From an uncultured Oscillospiraceae bacterium (GTDB lineage Bacteria; Bacillota; Clostridia; Oscillospirales; Oscillospiraceae): a stretch of DNA of 12,250 nt. Position 1 is the stretch's first letter, and each line of letters begins with the position of its first letter. Below are positions 1 through 6,843 of the stretch, piece after piece. The notes under the pieces were generated by a model. The model did no database searches and was not told the origin of the DNA. It worked only from the letters and a program-made list of their open reading frames with translations. Location: the NCBI GenBank assembly GCA_934643765.1, contig CAKUCT010000035.1, forward strand, positions 1 through 12,250, in the 5' to 3' direction. Position numbers and translations under genes: made by a program.

Positions 1-260
1 ACATCCTGCCCGTTGAGAATCATGTGCTGCACGCCGTCTTCCTCGTGCCGGATTTCGATGTTCACATCGTCCAGACAGCGCCGGATGCCGTCGGCGTCCT
101 TCGGGCCGATGCCCATCAGCCACATATGGTAGCCGACCGTCCGGTAGATCGCCCCGGTATCCACATACAGATACCCCAGCTCGCGCGCTACGCGCTTTGC
201 CATCGTGCTCTTTCCGGCCCCGGACGGGCCGTCAATGGCGATGGAAACAAACTTTCCCAT
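1..260 (-). CDS. cmk: Cytidylate kinase, N-terminal part (cut by left window edge)
   Basis: The visible 86 codons encode the N-terminus of CMP/dCMP kinase, the cytosolic enzyme that phosphorylates (d)CMP with ATP in pyrimidine nucleotide supply. The translation opens MGKFVSIAIDGPSGAGKST, giving a P-loop GPSGAGKS at residues 10-17. A VDTGAIYR motif follows at about residues 33-40, characteristic of the Cmk family. The C-terminal half, with the lid and CMP-binding remainder, lies outside the window. The ATG is set by an AGGAGG box 7 nt upstream. That box sits inside the last codons of the upstream flavoprotein gene, whose TAG stop is only 2 nt before the ATG, so co-transcription and translational coupling are likely. 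Family assignment is secure; only the downstream extent is unknown. Confidence 0.96.
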   Translation of the reverse strand, partial: MGKFVSIAIDGPSGAGKSTMAKRVARELGYLYVDTGAIYRTVGYHMWLMGIGPKDADGIRRCLDDVNIEIRHEEDGVQHMILNGQD

Positions 261-262
261 TT

Positions 263-1501
263 CTATTCCTCCTGCGCCGAAGCCATACCTGCCAGATGGC
301 CGGTCGCCCACGCAATCTGTAAATTAAATCCGCCCGTATAGGCGTCCACGTCCAGAATCTCTCCGGCAAAATACAAGCCCCGGACAAGCTTGGATTCCAT
401 CGTCTTCGGGTTCACCTCAGAGACCTTCACGCCGCCGGAGGTGACAATCGCCTGCTCCACCGGCGCGCAGGACGCAATTCCAATCCGGAAGCGCTTGATG
501 GTCTCCAGAAGCGCGCGCCGCGCCTGCTTTGTCAGCTCGTTCACCTTCTGCTGCGGCGCAAGACCCGCCTTGTGAATCACGGCCGGAATCATCGAGTGCG
601 GCAGAAGCTTCACAAGCGCGTTTGCAAGATCCTTGTTCTGGAACTCCGCAAAATCGCGCAGGAGCCTTGCGTCCAGCGTCTTTTCATCGAGCGCCGGTTT
701 GAGGTCAATGTCCACGCAGTAGCCCTCTTTTCCGCGCTGCATATGGCAGCTGGCCGAGAGGATCACCGGCCCCGAGAGGCCAAAATGCGTAAAGAGCATT
801 TCTCCGAACTCTTCAAAGACGCACTTACCCTTCGCGTCCAGAAGCCGCACCTGCACGTTTTTCAGCGCCAGGCCCTGCATGGACGCGCATGTGTGCCCCT
901 TTTCCACCAGCGGCACCAGAGAGCCCCGCGGCTCAATGATCGTGTGCCCGAGCGCCGATGCCATCCGATAGCCGTCTCCGGTCGAGCCGGTGGCGGGATA
1001 CGAGCAGCCGCCGGTTGCCAGAATCACGCGGTCTGCCGGGATGGTTCCCGTCTGCATCCGGACGCCGGTCACATGGCCGTCTGCCGTTTCGATCTCCAGC
1101 GCCCGCTGCCAGACGATTTTTACGCCCGTTTCCTTCAAAAACCGCCGCAGCGCGTCAATGACGCTCCCGGCCTGATCGGTCACGGGAAAGACGCGGTTGC
1201 CGCGCTCGGTCTTGAGCATGCAGCCGTACCGCTCAAAAAACGCCATCGCATCCTGGGGCGAAAAACTGGCCAGGGCGCTGTACAAAAAGCGCGAATTGAC
1301 CGTCACGTTCTGAAGCACCGCTTCTGCCGGGCAGTTGTTGGTGACGTTGCACCGGCCCTTGCCGGTGATGAACAGCTTTTTTCCAAGCTTTTCGTTCGGC
1401 TCGAGAAGCGTCACATGCGCGCCGCAGGACGCCGCCGTTCCGGTGGCCATCATACCAGCCGCGCCTGCGCCGATAACGACGATATTATTCGACGCGTTCA
1501 T
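263..1501 (-). CDS. HI0933/BaiN-family NAD(P)/FAD-dependent oxidoreductase
   Basis: A flavoprotein of about 412 residues in the HI0933-like family, the usual length for it. Near the N-terminus is the dinucleotide-binding glycine motif GAGAAG (residues 11-16), with the acidic end of the second strand at LLEPNEKLG. The family signature KLFITGKGRCNVTN follows, then a GGCSYPATGSTGDGY segment mid-protein. The C-terminal signature covers GGVKVSEVNP, YFAGEILDVDAYTGGFNLQ and ATGHLAG. Substrate is unknown: some gut homologues are called BaiN and linked to bile-acid dehydroxylation, but nothing here supports that role. The start is uncertain. The frame is open to ATG 1540, with other ATGs at 1516, 1507 and 1501. 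I chose 1501 because the glycine motif then follows at the usual short distance; 1516 has a GGAG about 10 nt upstream. Every choice overlaps the 3' end of the upstream regulator gene (17 nt for 1501). Confidence 0.93.
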   Translation of the reverse strand: MNASNNIVVIGAGAAGMMATGTAASCGAHVTLLEPNEKLGKKLFITGKGRCNVTNNCPAEAVLQNVTVNSRFLYSALASFSPQDAMAFFERYGCMLKTERGNRVFPVTDQAGSVIDALRRFLKETGVKIVWQRALEIETADGHVTGVRMQTGTIPADRVILATGGCSYPATGSTGDGYRMASALGHTIIEPRGSLVPLVEKGHTCASMQGLALKNVQVRLLDAKGKCVFEEFGEMLFTHFGLSGPVILSASCHMQRGKEGYCVDIDLKPALDEKTLDARLLRDFAEFQNKDLANALVKLLPHSMIPAVIHKAGLAPQQKVNELTKQARRALLETIKRFRIGIASCAPVEQAIVTSGGVKVSEVNPKTMESKLVRGLYFAGEILDVDAYTGGFNLQIAWATGHLAGMASAQEE

Positions 1502-2342
1502 AGACATCGTACTCATCCCAGAGCGTCTCCAGATCCTCATAGGTCTTTGCCATCTGCGACTGCTGCTCCTGGGCCAGGCTTACAATCAGCGCGTTGATCA
1601 CGCTCATCGGCGCGACCAGCGAGTCGACCACCGAGACCATGTTGCTCTTGGCCACCAGCACGTGATCGGCCACTTTCCCTGCCGGTGCGTCCGGCTTGTC
1701 CGTCACGGCGATGCACGTCGCGCCCGTGTCGTGCGCGTACTGCATGACCTTAACCGTCCGGCTGGAGTAGCGCGGCAGACTGAAGCCGATGACCACATCC
1801 TCCGGCCCGACGCGCAGCAGCTGCTCAAACATTTCGCTGGTAGAGGTTGAGCTCACCAGGCGCACATTGTCAAACATGTTGCGAAGGTAAAAATTCATAA
1901 ACGCCGCCAGCGACGCAGACGAACGAACGCCGACAATGTAAATTGTCCGCGCCTTCAAAATTGCGTCCACACTCGCGGCCATCTCCGCGCGGCTGAGCGC
2001 CTCGCTCGTCAGACGGACCGAGTCAATATCGCCCTGCAGCACAGTCGAGACGATGTCCTGGTTGCCCAGGCGGTCGTTCGTCACCTCGATACGCTGCACA
2101 CTCGTCAGCTTGTTGCGCACCAGCTCCTGCAGCGTCTTTTGCATGCTGGGATACCCGTCAAAGCCGAGCTCAACGGCAAAGCGCACCACCGTCGACTCCG
2201 ACACCTCAACCATCTTGCCGAGCCGGCTTGCCGTCATAAAGGCGGCCTTATCATACGATTCGAGAATATAATTGGCAATCCGCTTCTGCCCCTTGGAAAA
2301 CGACGGCAGGTCGCTGCGGATCTGCATTAAAATATCATTCAT
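1485..2342 (-). CDS. RpiR/MurR-family transcriptional regulator (HTH + SIS)
   Basis: 285 residues, the normal length for RpiR-type regulators. Residues 1-77 form the N-terminal HTH_6 domain, with the recognition region around 36-60 (MTASRLGKMVEVSESTVVRF). Residues about 125-255 form a SIS sugar-phosphate-binding domain, visible in TIYIVGVRSSASLAAF and VVIGFSLPRYSSRTVKV. Such proteins usually sense a phosphosugar (for example MurNAc-6-P or another hexose phosphate) and control a neighbouring catabolic operon. No sugar-metabolism gene is visible here, so effector and regulon are unknown. The ATG is preceded by GGAG at 8 nt. A plausible sigma-A promoter with a long palindrome over its -10 box lies just upstream, which would fit autoregulation. 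The flavoprotein gene starts within its last codons. Confidence 0.93.
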   Translation of the reverse strand: MNDILMQIRSDLPSFSKGQKRIANYILESYDKAAFMTASRLGKMVEVSESTVVRFAVELGFDGYPSMQKTLQELVRNKLTSVQRIEVTNDRLGNQDIVSTVLQGDIDSVRLTSEALSRAEMAASVDAILKARTIYIVGVRSSASLAAFMNFYLRNMFDNVRLVSSTSTSEMFEQLLRVGPEDVVIGFSLPRYSSRTVKVMQYAHDTGATCIAVTDKPDAPAGKVADHVLVAKSNMVSVVDSLVAPMSVINALIVSLAQEQQSQMAKTYEDLETLWDEYDVYERVE

Positions 2343-2372
2343 GGTTCTGTCTCCATTCGTCCAATGTATAGA

Positions 2373-2402
2373 AAAAACCTTGTATTATGATACAAGGTTT
2401 TT
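2373..2402 (-). terminator. Perfect 13-bp inverted repeat: terminator of the rluB unit and/or operator
   Basis: Arms 2373-2385 and 2390-2402 are perfectly complementary with a 4-nt loop (2386-2389). The outer parts are A5/T5 and the core is CCTTGTAT/ATACAAGG. On the minus strand the stem ends in a run of six T, so it could be an intrinsic terminator about 85 nt after the rluB stop. It is symmetrical, so it could work in both directions. The stem is AT-rich for a terminator, and it coincides with the -10 region of the downstream regulator promoter, so an operator role is an equal possibility. Confidence 0.55.
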
Positions 2403-2415
2403 CGTTATTTTGCAA
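2387..2415 (-). promoter_or_regulatory. Putative sigma-A promoter of the regulator-flavoprotein-cmk unit
   Basis: On the minus strand a -35-like TTGCAA (2410-2415) and a -10-like TATCAT (2387-2392) are separated by exactly 17 nt. Transcription would start around 2380, about 38 nt before the regulator ATG. The -10 and half the spacer lie inside the 2373-2402 palindrome. Box matches are partial (4/6 and 5/6). A weaker alternative -10 (TATACA near 2360) exists. Confidence 0.5.
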
Positions 2416-2485
2416 GCGGCTTTCTGGCTTTATGCAAATTTTGCCGTGCTTGGAAGACAGTCTCCGGCGTGGTACCGTGAAGATC

Positions 2486-3193
2486 TCACAGCCGCAGCAG
2501 CGCCTCGAGCTCCTGCGGTTCCAGAGGCCGCCAGTGCCCGCTCGGAAGATCGCCGAGTGAAACCGGCCCCTCCGCAATCCGGCGCAGGCGCGTCACGGTG
2601 ACGTTCGCTCGCTCGCAGAGCCTTCTGATCTGGCGGTTTCGTCCCTCGTGAATCGTCACACGCAGAAGTGCCGTCTGCCCCTCGGCCTTCACCAGCTGCA
2701 CCCCGGCCGGGCTTGTCATCCGTCCGTCAATTTCGATCGGGCTCGCGATAGACGCCTCGCAGCCCGGTATGTAATGGCTGAGCCAGACGAGGTAGACCTT
2801 GTCCACCTCTTTTTTCGGGTGCATCAGCCTGTTTGCAAGCGCGCCGTCATTGGTCAGCAGCAGCAGTCCCTCGGAGTTGAGATCCAGCCGCCCGACCGGA
2901 TAGACCCGCGCGCCGCAGTCTGAGACCAGCTGCGCCACGTCCTTCCGGCCCTTTTCGTCTGCGAGCGTACACACATAGCCCCGCGGCTTGTTGAGCATCA
3001 GAACCACGCGCTCCGGCTGCTTTTTCAGCCGCACTCCGTCTACCTCGATGATATCCTCATCCTCATCCGCCGTGTCGCCAAGGCTCGCGGTGTTGCCGTT
3101 GACGCGCACGCGGCGCTCTAAAATCATCTGCTCGGCCTTGCGCCGGGACGCCACACCGTGGTTTGATAGTATTTTCTGCAGCCGCTGTTCCAT
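2486..3193 (-). CDS. rluB: 23S rRNA pseudouridine synthase, RsuA/RluB/E/F family
   Basis: A 235-residue pseudouridine synthase that isomerises a specific uridine in rRNA; in E. coli RluB the target is 23S U2605. The N-terminal S4 RNA-binding domain covers residues 2-50 (RLQKILSNHGVASRRKAEQM). The catalytic motif GRLDLNSEGLLLLTNDG places the nucleophile at Asp104, and KVYLV and EGRNRQIRRLC are further family motifs. I chose ATG 3193 because GGAGG lies 5 nt upstream. A longer frame from TTG 3205 has no such support. The stop of the upstream carboxypeptidase gene is separated from this ATG by 1 nt, and the ribosome binding site lies in that gene's last glycine codons, so translation is probably coupled. 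RsuA and RluB paralogues are hard to tell apart by eye; RluB is the usual assignment in Firmicutes. Confidence 0.92.
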   Translation of the reverse strand: MEQRLQKILSNHGVASRRKAEQMILERRVRVNGNTASLGDTADEDEDIIEVDGVRLKKQPERVVLMLNKPRGYVCTLADEKGRKDVAQLVSDCGARVYPVGRLDLNSEGLLLLTNDGALANRLMHPKKEVDKVYLVWLSHYIPGCEASIASPIEIDGRMTSPAGVQLVKAEGQTALLRVTIHEGRNRQIRRLCERANVTVTRLRRIAEGPVSLGDLPSGHWRPLEPQELEALLRL

Positions 3194-3194
3194 C

Positions 3195-4298
3195 CTATCC
3201 TCCAAATATCCGTTTCCAGAACCCGCGCGCGGGCCTGTCTTCCTCCGCCGTCTGCGCGATCAGTGCCGGAATTGTCCTGACGCATACCCCGTCCACCAGC
3301 ACCGCAATCCAGCCCGCCTGCCCCGGCAGCACCGGCGCGTAGACAAACTGCGGCGCGTGCAGGACGGTCTGCACCGTCTGCCCTTCTGCCAGACAGCACG
3401 TCACCGTCTGCCCCGCCAGAAGCGAAACGCGCCGCGTCTTGCTTCCTATGACCGGCACGCTTCCGACAATTTCCCCTTCCGAGAGCACCGTCTCGCACCG
3501 GAACGCGGAAAAGCCGTACTCCAAAAGCGCCTGCTGGTCGCGCCAGTCGTCCGCGTCCCGGATGGTCACGCAGATAAGCCTGCGCCCATCGCGGCAGGCG
3601 CTGCCGACCAAAATCCGCCCTGCCTTTTTCGTGTAGCCGGTCTTGACGCCGTCGGCGCCTTCCACGCGCCACAGAAGCTTATTATGGTTTGTCAGACTTC
3701 TGCCCGCCGCCATGGCGCTTTTGCCGGACACCACCGACCGGAACTGCTCGTTCTCCATTGCCGCGCAGGCGAGCCTTGCGAGGTCTCTTGCCGTGGAGTA
3801 GTGGTTTTCTTCATCCAGCCCGTTCGGGTTCATAAAATGCGTGTCATGAAGGCCAAGCGTCTGCGCCCGCTCGTTCATCCGCGCGGCGAAGGCTTCCACG
3901 CTCCCGTGCGTCACAATCGCCAACGCCACAGCCGCGTCGTTTCCGGAATGCAGCATCATCCCGTAAAGAAGATCGCGCAGCGTGACGTGCTCTTTCGCCT
4001 TGAGATACATGCTGGACCCTTCCACCCCGGCGGCCTCCGCCGGTACCGTTACTTCCCGGTCCAGATTTTCCTCCTCGCATACAAGCAGCCCCGTCATAAT
4101 TTTTGTCGTGCTGGCAATAAGGCTTCGCTCGTCCGCGTTTTTCTCATACAGCACGCGCCCGGTCTGCGCGTCGACCAGAATGGCGCTGCGCGCCGAGCAG
4201 CCCGGCGCCTGCGCGGCGCAGGCCGCACCCGAAAGACTTGCGCATAAAACAATGGCAGCAGCCGCAGCCGCTGCCATCCGGATTTTTTGTTGCTTCAT
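3195..4298 (-). CDS. D-alanyl-D-alanine carboxypeptidase (PBP5/DacB-DacF type, peptidase S11)
   Basis: A 367-residue exported penicillin-binding protein that trims the terminal D-Ala from peptidoglycan pentapeptides. An N-terminal signal sequence has basic residues, an alanine-rich hydrophobic core and probable cleavage around residues 27-29 (AACAAQ). All three S11 active-site motifs are present: S63-T-T-K66, S118-G-N120 and K219-T-G221. A C-terminal PBP5_C-like beta domain follows, and the tail (ARGFWKRIFGG) could form the usual amphipathic membrane anchor. An in-frame stop immediately precedes ATG 4298, so this start is forced. Its ribosome binding site (GGTGATG) is weak and can be paired in a hairpin. 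The position after gerW, in a unit with sporulation genes, suggests a DacB/DacF-like role in spore cortex or mother-cell wall, but a vegetative DacA-like role cannot be excluded. Confidence 0.93.
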   Translation of the reverse strand: MKQQKIRMAAAAAAAIVLCASLSGAACAAQAPGCSARSAILVDAQTGRVLYEKNADERSLIASTTKIMTGLLVCEEENLDREVTVPAEAAGVEGSSMYLKAKEHVTLRDLLYGMMLHSGNDAAVALAIVTHGSVEAFAARMNERAQTLGLHDTHFMNPNGLDEENHYSTARDLARLACAAMENEQFRSVVSGKSAMAAGRSLTNHNKLLWRVEGADGVKTGYTKKAGRILVGSACRDGRRLICVTIRDADDWRDQQALLEYGFSAFRCETVLSEGEIVGSVPVIGSKTRRVSLLAGQTVTCCLAEGQTVQTVLHAPQFVYAPVLPGQAGWIAVLVDGVCVRTIPALIAQTAEEDRPARGFWKRIFGG

Positions 4299-4300
4299 CC

Positions 4301-4336
4301 ATCATCACCCGGAGCTATCGTTCCCCGCGGGATGAT
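4301..4336 (-). promoter_or_regulatory. Hairpin that could sequester the carboxypeptidase ribosome binding site
   Basis: On the minus strand ATCATCCCG (4328-4336) can pair with CGGG..ATGAT (4301-4311), leaving a 2-nt bulge (TG) and a 16-nt loop. The right arm contains the only Shine-Dalgarno-like bases before the ATG at 4298. Formation would hide the start site, suggesting control of translation or dependence on ribosomes arriving from gerW. Seen by eye; no folding energy was computed. Confidence 0.4.
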
Positions 4337-4354
4337 TTTCATGCGGAAGGGTGC

Positions 4355-4759
4355 TTACTCAATTCCTTCCTCTTTTGCCAGACGCTTCTGCTTGAGAAGG
4401 CTTTCTGCCTTGTCAATGAGATCCGGCAGCTGCTCAATGAGCCGGTCCATCGAGGTGGATGCGGGCTCTGCCACCGGCAGCATCCGCACAGACTCCCCGC
4501 GAACGATCAAAAACGCGACCGGCGTAATATTGACGCCCGCACCCGCGCCGCCGCCGAAGGCGTTATCGCGGTTGGCCGGGTAATTTTTCGTTGCAAAATC
4601 GCTGCCGCCCGCGCCGTAGCCAATGGAAACCTTGGTGACGGGAATGATGGTCACGCCGTCCGGCGTGGTAATCGGATCGCCGATGACCGTGTTGACATCG
4701 ACCATGTCACGGATCTTCCCCATGGAAGAGAGCATCATTTCAGACAGAGGATGATTCAT
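4355..4759 (-). CDS. ytfJ: GerW/YtfJ-family sporulation protein
   Basis: 134 residues with the whole GerW-family layout. An N-terminal amphipathic region carries KIRDMVDVNTVIGDPI, followed by the conserved TTPDGVTIIPVTKVSIGYG core. A glycine-rich FGGGAGAGVNITPVAFLIV segment comes next, then a hydrophilic tail with SMDRLIEQLPDLIDK. In Bacillus subtilis YtfJ (GerW) is a forespore protein affecting germination; its biochemical activity is not established. The start overlaps the upstream DUF2953 gene by 20 nt, and a weak GGCGGTG lies about 7 nt before the ATG, so coupled translation is likely. The adjacent DUF2953 gene mirrors the ytfI-ytfJ pair of B. subtilis. Its presence is the main evidence that the host forms spores. 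Confidence 0.94.
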   Translation of the reverse strand: MNHPLSEMMLSSMGKIRDMVDVNTVIGDPITTPDGVTIIPVTKVSIGYGAGGSDFATKNYPANRDNAFGGGAGAGVNITPVAFLIVRGESVRMLPVAEPASTSMDRLIEQLPDLIDKAESLLKQKRLAKEEGIE

Positions 4760-5402
4760 TCGTTTGCACCGCCTTTTTCTTTTCGATCCACAGTTTCAAG
4801 AACCGCGCGCCGGCCCGCAGACCAAGCGCCAGCGTTCGTCCGATGGTAATGGTGAGAACCAGCCGGGCCTGCACCTTCATTTCCTTCTCATTATAATCGA
4901 GAACCGGCTGAATGTCACGCTTTTTTATCACAAACAGCCGCTCCAGCTGCGGCGTCATCGCGCCGAGCACGGCCCAGCTTCTGCCGTACAGCACAGCCGC
5001 CTTGGCGGGGTCGCTCCCGTCCAGCGTCACATGCAGCATCAGCTCTTCCACGCGGATTTTCCGCCGCAGATCGCCAAGTGTATCACACGCCAGGTCCACA
5101 AGCGCCAGAATATCCGAAAGCGACAGCTTCGGCATTGCAAATTTTTTCTTGGCCGCGGGCTGCGAAGCTTCCTTCTGCGCAGCTTGCGCGGTTTTCTCTG
5201 CAGCTTTCCCGGCCGCTTTCCTTTTTGGCTTTCGGGCGCGCTGTTTTTTTGGCTTCGCGGGCAAAACCTGCACACGCACAGGCCCGATTTTCAAAAGTAC
5301 CTTTGCCTCGTCATCCAGGTACTGCGCGTCCACACCGACAGGAATCATGCCAATCAGCACAAACACGCCCACGATGATCGCGGCAATCAGCCAGCCGCTC
5401 AT
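4740..5402 (-). CDS. DUF2953 (YtfI-like) membrane protein
   Basis: 220 residues. One N-terminal membrane segment (residues 2-24, GWLIAAIIVGVFVLIGMIPVG) is followed by a short beta-like stretch (QYLDDEAKVLLKIGPVRVQV). A strongly basic Lys/Ala-rich linker occupies about residues 49-88. The C-terminal domain carries LSDILALVDLACDTLGDL, the DGSDPAKAAVLYG motif and TPQLERLFV, matching the DUF2953 pattern. The function of this family is unknown, but it is repeatedly found beside GerW/YtfJ, as here, where the genes overlap by 20 nt. Its own ATG overlaps the scpB stop as ATGA, so translation is coupled to scpB. The linker is the most variable part and is probably disordered. Family call is fairly sure; role is inferred from position only. 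Confidence 0.87.
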   Translation of the reverse strand: MSGWLIAAIIVGVFVLIGMIPVGVDAQYLDDEAKVLLKIGPVRVQVLPAKPKKQRARKPKRKAAGKAAEKTAQAAQKEASQPAAKKKFAMPKLSLSDILALVDLACDTLGDLRRKIRVEELMLHVTLDGSDPAKAAVLYGRSWAVLGAMTPQLERLFVIKKRDIQPVLDYNEKEMKVQARLVLTITIGRTLALGLRAGARFLKLWIEKKKAVQTNESSSV

Positions 5403-5992
5403 TGCGCCGTCTCCTTCTGCTCCGGCGTCTGCTGCGTCTGATCCAGAGAAAGCTCCAGCTGGGCCTGGTTCGTGCTCAGCTCCACCTTTTCAATCTGCGG
5501 CAGGTCGGCAAGCGACTGCAGGCCGAACACGCGCAGAAAATCCGGTGTCGTCTCATATTGAAACGGCCTTCCCGGCACATTCAGCCGTCCTGCCTCACGG
5601 ATGAGCTTTTTGGTAAGCAGCGCGCTGATGGAGTACCCGCTGTCCACGCCGCGAATCTGCTCGACATACGCCTTTGTAGCCGGCTGATAATAGGCGATGA
5701 CGCTGAGCGTCTCAAGCTGCGAAGAAGAAAGCTTCGGCGGCTTTCTGGTCTCCAGCGTCCGGGTCACGGCCTCGGCCTGCTCAGACGCCGAGCACATCTG
5801 GTACGCGTCCTCCAGACGCACAATGCGGATGCCGCTGCGGTTATACGCAAGCTGGTCCATGAGGTACTTGAGCTCCTCATGAATCTGCGCCGTGTCCACG
5901 CCGAGGCTTTCAGAGAGTCTCGACACCGCCACAGGTTCCCCGGCCGCAAATAAAATGGCCATCAGCGCCCGCTGTAAATCATTTTGTTCCAT
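5399..5992 (-). CDS. scpB: Segregation and condensation protein B
   Basis: 197 residues, normal for ScpB, which dimerises and joins the kleisin ScpA and SMC ATPase in the bacterial condensin that compacts and segregates chromosomes. Two winged-helix domains are visible. The first is residues 5-80 (LQRALMAILFAAGEPV at its start). The second is about 85-165, with the conserved LSSSQLETLSVIAYYQPATK, EQIRGVDSGYSISALL and GRPFQYETTPDFLRVFGL. The C-terminal 25 residues are Gln/Glu-rich and low in complexity. The start is fixed by AGGAG 6 nt upstream. It follows scpA after 41 nt containing a hairpin, and its TGA overlaps the next start in ATGA. Confidence 0.97.
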   Translation of the reverse strand: MEQNDLQRALMAILFAAGEPVAVSRLSESLGVDTAQIHEELKYLMDQLAYNRSGIRIVRLEDAYQMCSASEQAEAVTRTLETRKPPKLSSSQLETLSVIAYYQPATKAYVEQIRGVDSGYSISALLTKKLIREAGRLNVPGRPFQYETTPDFLRVFGLQSLADLPQIEKVELSTNQAQLELSLDQTQQTPEQKETAQ

Positions 5993-6010
5993 CTCAATCT
6001 CCTGATACCT

Positions 6011-6037
6011 CTGACAAAAAGCCCCTGCTTTTGTCAG
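6011..6037 (-). other. Stem-loop across the scpA stop codon in the scpA-scpB gap
   Basis: CTGACAAAAGC (6027-6037, minus strand) pairs with GCTTTTTGTCAG (6011-6022) with one bulged T and a 4-nt loop. The stem includes the scpA TGA stop. No T-run follows it, so it is not a standard terminator. It may be an RNA processing or stability site, or may adjust the ScpA:ScpB ratio. The scpB ribosome binding site (AGGAG) lies just downstream and outside the stem. Confidence 0.5.
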
Positions 6038-6834
6038 GCTCCGTCCTCCCAGACCAGATCTTTTTCATCCGGTTTCTGCACAAAGGCGATCTCCTGCTCC
6101 GTATCGGTATCCTCGATGCGCACCGAATGCAGCCTGCAGAGCTCCAGCACCGACAAAAATGTAGCCACAATCTCCGACCGGCTGCGGCTTCCCTTGAAAA
6201 GGGACAAAAACTTCATCACACCGTGTCCGATGAGCCTGCGCAGCACCTCCGCTGCCTTCTTTGCAACCGGATAGGGCTCCGCGCCGACGATGCCCGCAAA
6301 GTTCGCCACCGGCGGCGGAAGCTTGCGCTGCAAGCGGTCCTGCACCGCGGCCAGCGCATCGAGCAAATCCTGCTTGTCGTGCTCATAGCGGTAGGTCTGG
6401 TCGCGTCGCAGGGGCTCCGGCGTCTTTGGAAACATGCCAAGGCCAATTTCATTGCGAAGCGAAAGCGCGTCGCAGGCTTTTTTGATCTGCTCATACGCGT
6501 CCTTCCGCTGCCGCTGGCGCAGCGACTCAATCAGGATTTCCATCTCGGACTCAGCTTCGGCCTTCTCCGCCTCAGACAGAAGCATGCGTGTTTTGATATA
6601 CATCAGGTGCGAGGCCATGGCAATGAACTCGCTTGCAACCTCCATATCCATGCGCTTGCGCTCGTCGAGCCAGGCCAGATACTGCTCCAGAATGGACGAG
6701 ATACTGATATCCTGGATCTCTATTTTATTTTTGCTCAGCAGAAGCAGGATGACATCCAGCGGCCCGTCGAAATCTTCCAACGTCTGCTCCTTGGCATGCA
6801 CCACGCTCTGCAGATGGTATTGCGGTTGTTCCAT
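6034..6834 (-). CDS. scpA: Segregation and condensation protein A (kleisin)
   Basis: 266 residues, typical ScpA length. This kleisin bridges SMC heads and binds ScpB in bacterial condensin. The N-terminal kleisin signature is clear (LEDFDGPLDVILLLLSKNKI, residues 19-38), followed by IQDISISSILEQYLAWLDE. The helical SMC-neck-binding region is present (ASEFIAMASHLMYIKTRMLL, about 67-86). The middle is acidic and coiled, and the C-terminal winged helix carries the FLSVLELCRLHSV pattern near residues 225-240. ATG 6834 has AGGAG 6 nt upstream. That box overlaps the stop codon of the upstream M50 protease gene, so the two are transcribed together. The scpA-scpB pair is the standard arrangement in Firmicutes. 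Confidence 0.97.
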   Translation of the reverse strand: MEQPQYHLQSVVHAKEQTLEDFDGPLDVILLLLSKNKIEIQDISISSILEQYLAWLDERKRMDMEVASEFIAMASHLMYIKTRMLLSEAEKAEAESEMEILIESLRQRQRKDAYEQIKKACDALSLRNEIGLGMFPKTPEPLRRDQTYRYEHDKQDLLDALAAVQDRLQRKLPPPVANFAGIVGAEPYPVAKKAAEVLRRLIGHGVMKFLSLFKGSRSRSEIVATFLSVLELCRLHSVRIEDTDTEQEIAFVQKPDEKDLVWEDGA

Positions 6835-6843
6835 GCAAAACTC

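Noticed and set aside
3194..3205. TTG start at 3205 for the pseudouridine synthase
   Set aside because: The GGAGG at the proper distance serves ATG 3193, and the extra four residues are not part of the S4 domain.
2988..4247. A 419-codon plus-strand open frame (and similar ones at 572-1597, 6031-7047 and 11030-12145)
   Set aside because: All lie opposite confidently identified genes and show no recognisable motif; they are shadows.
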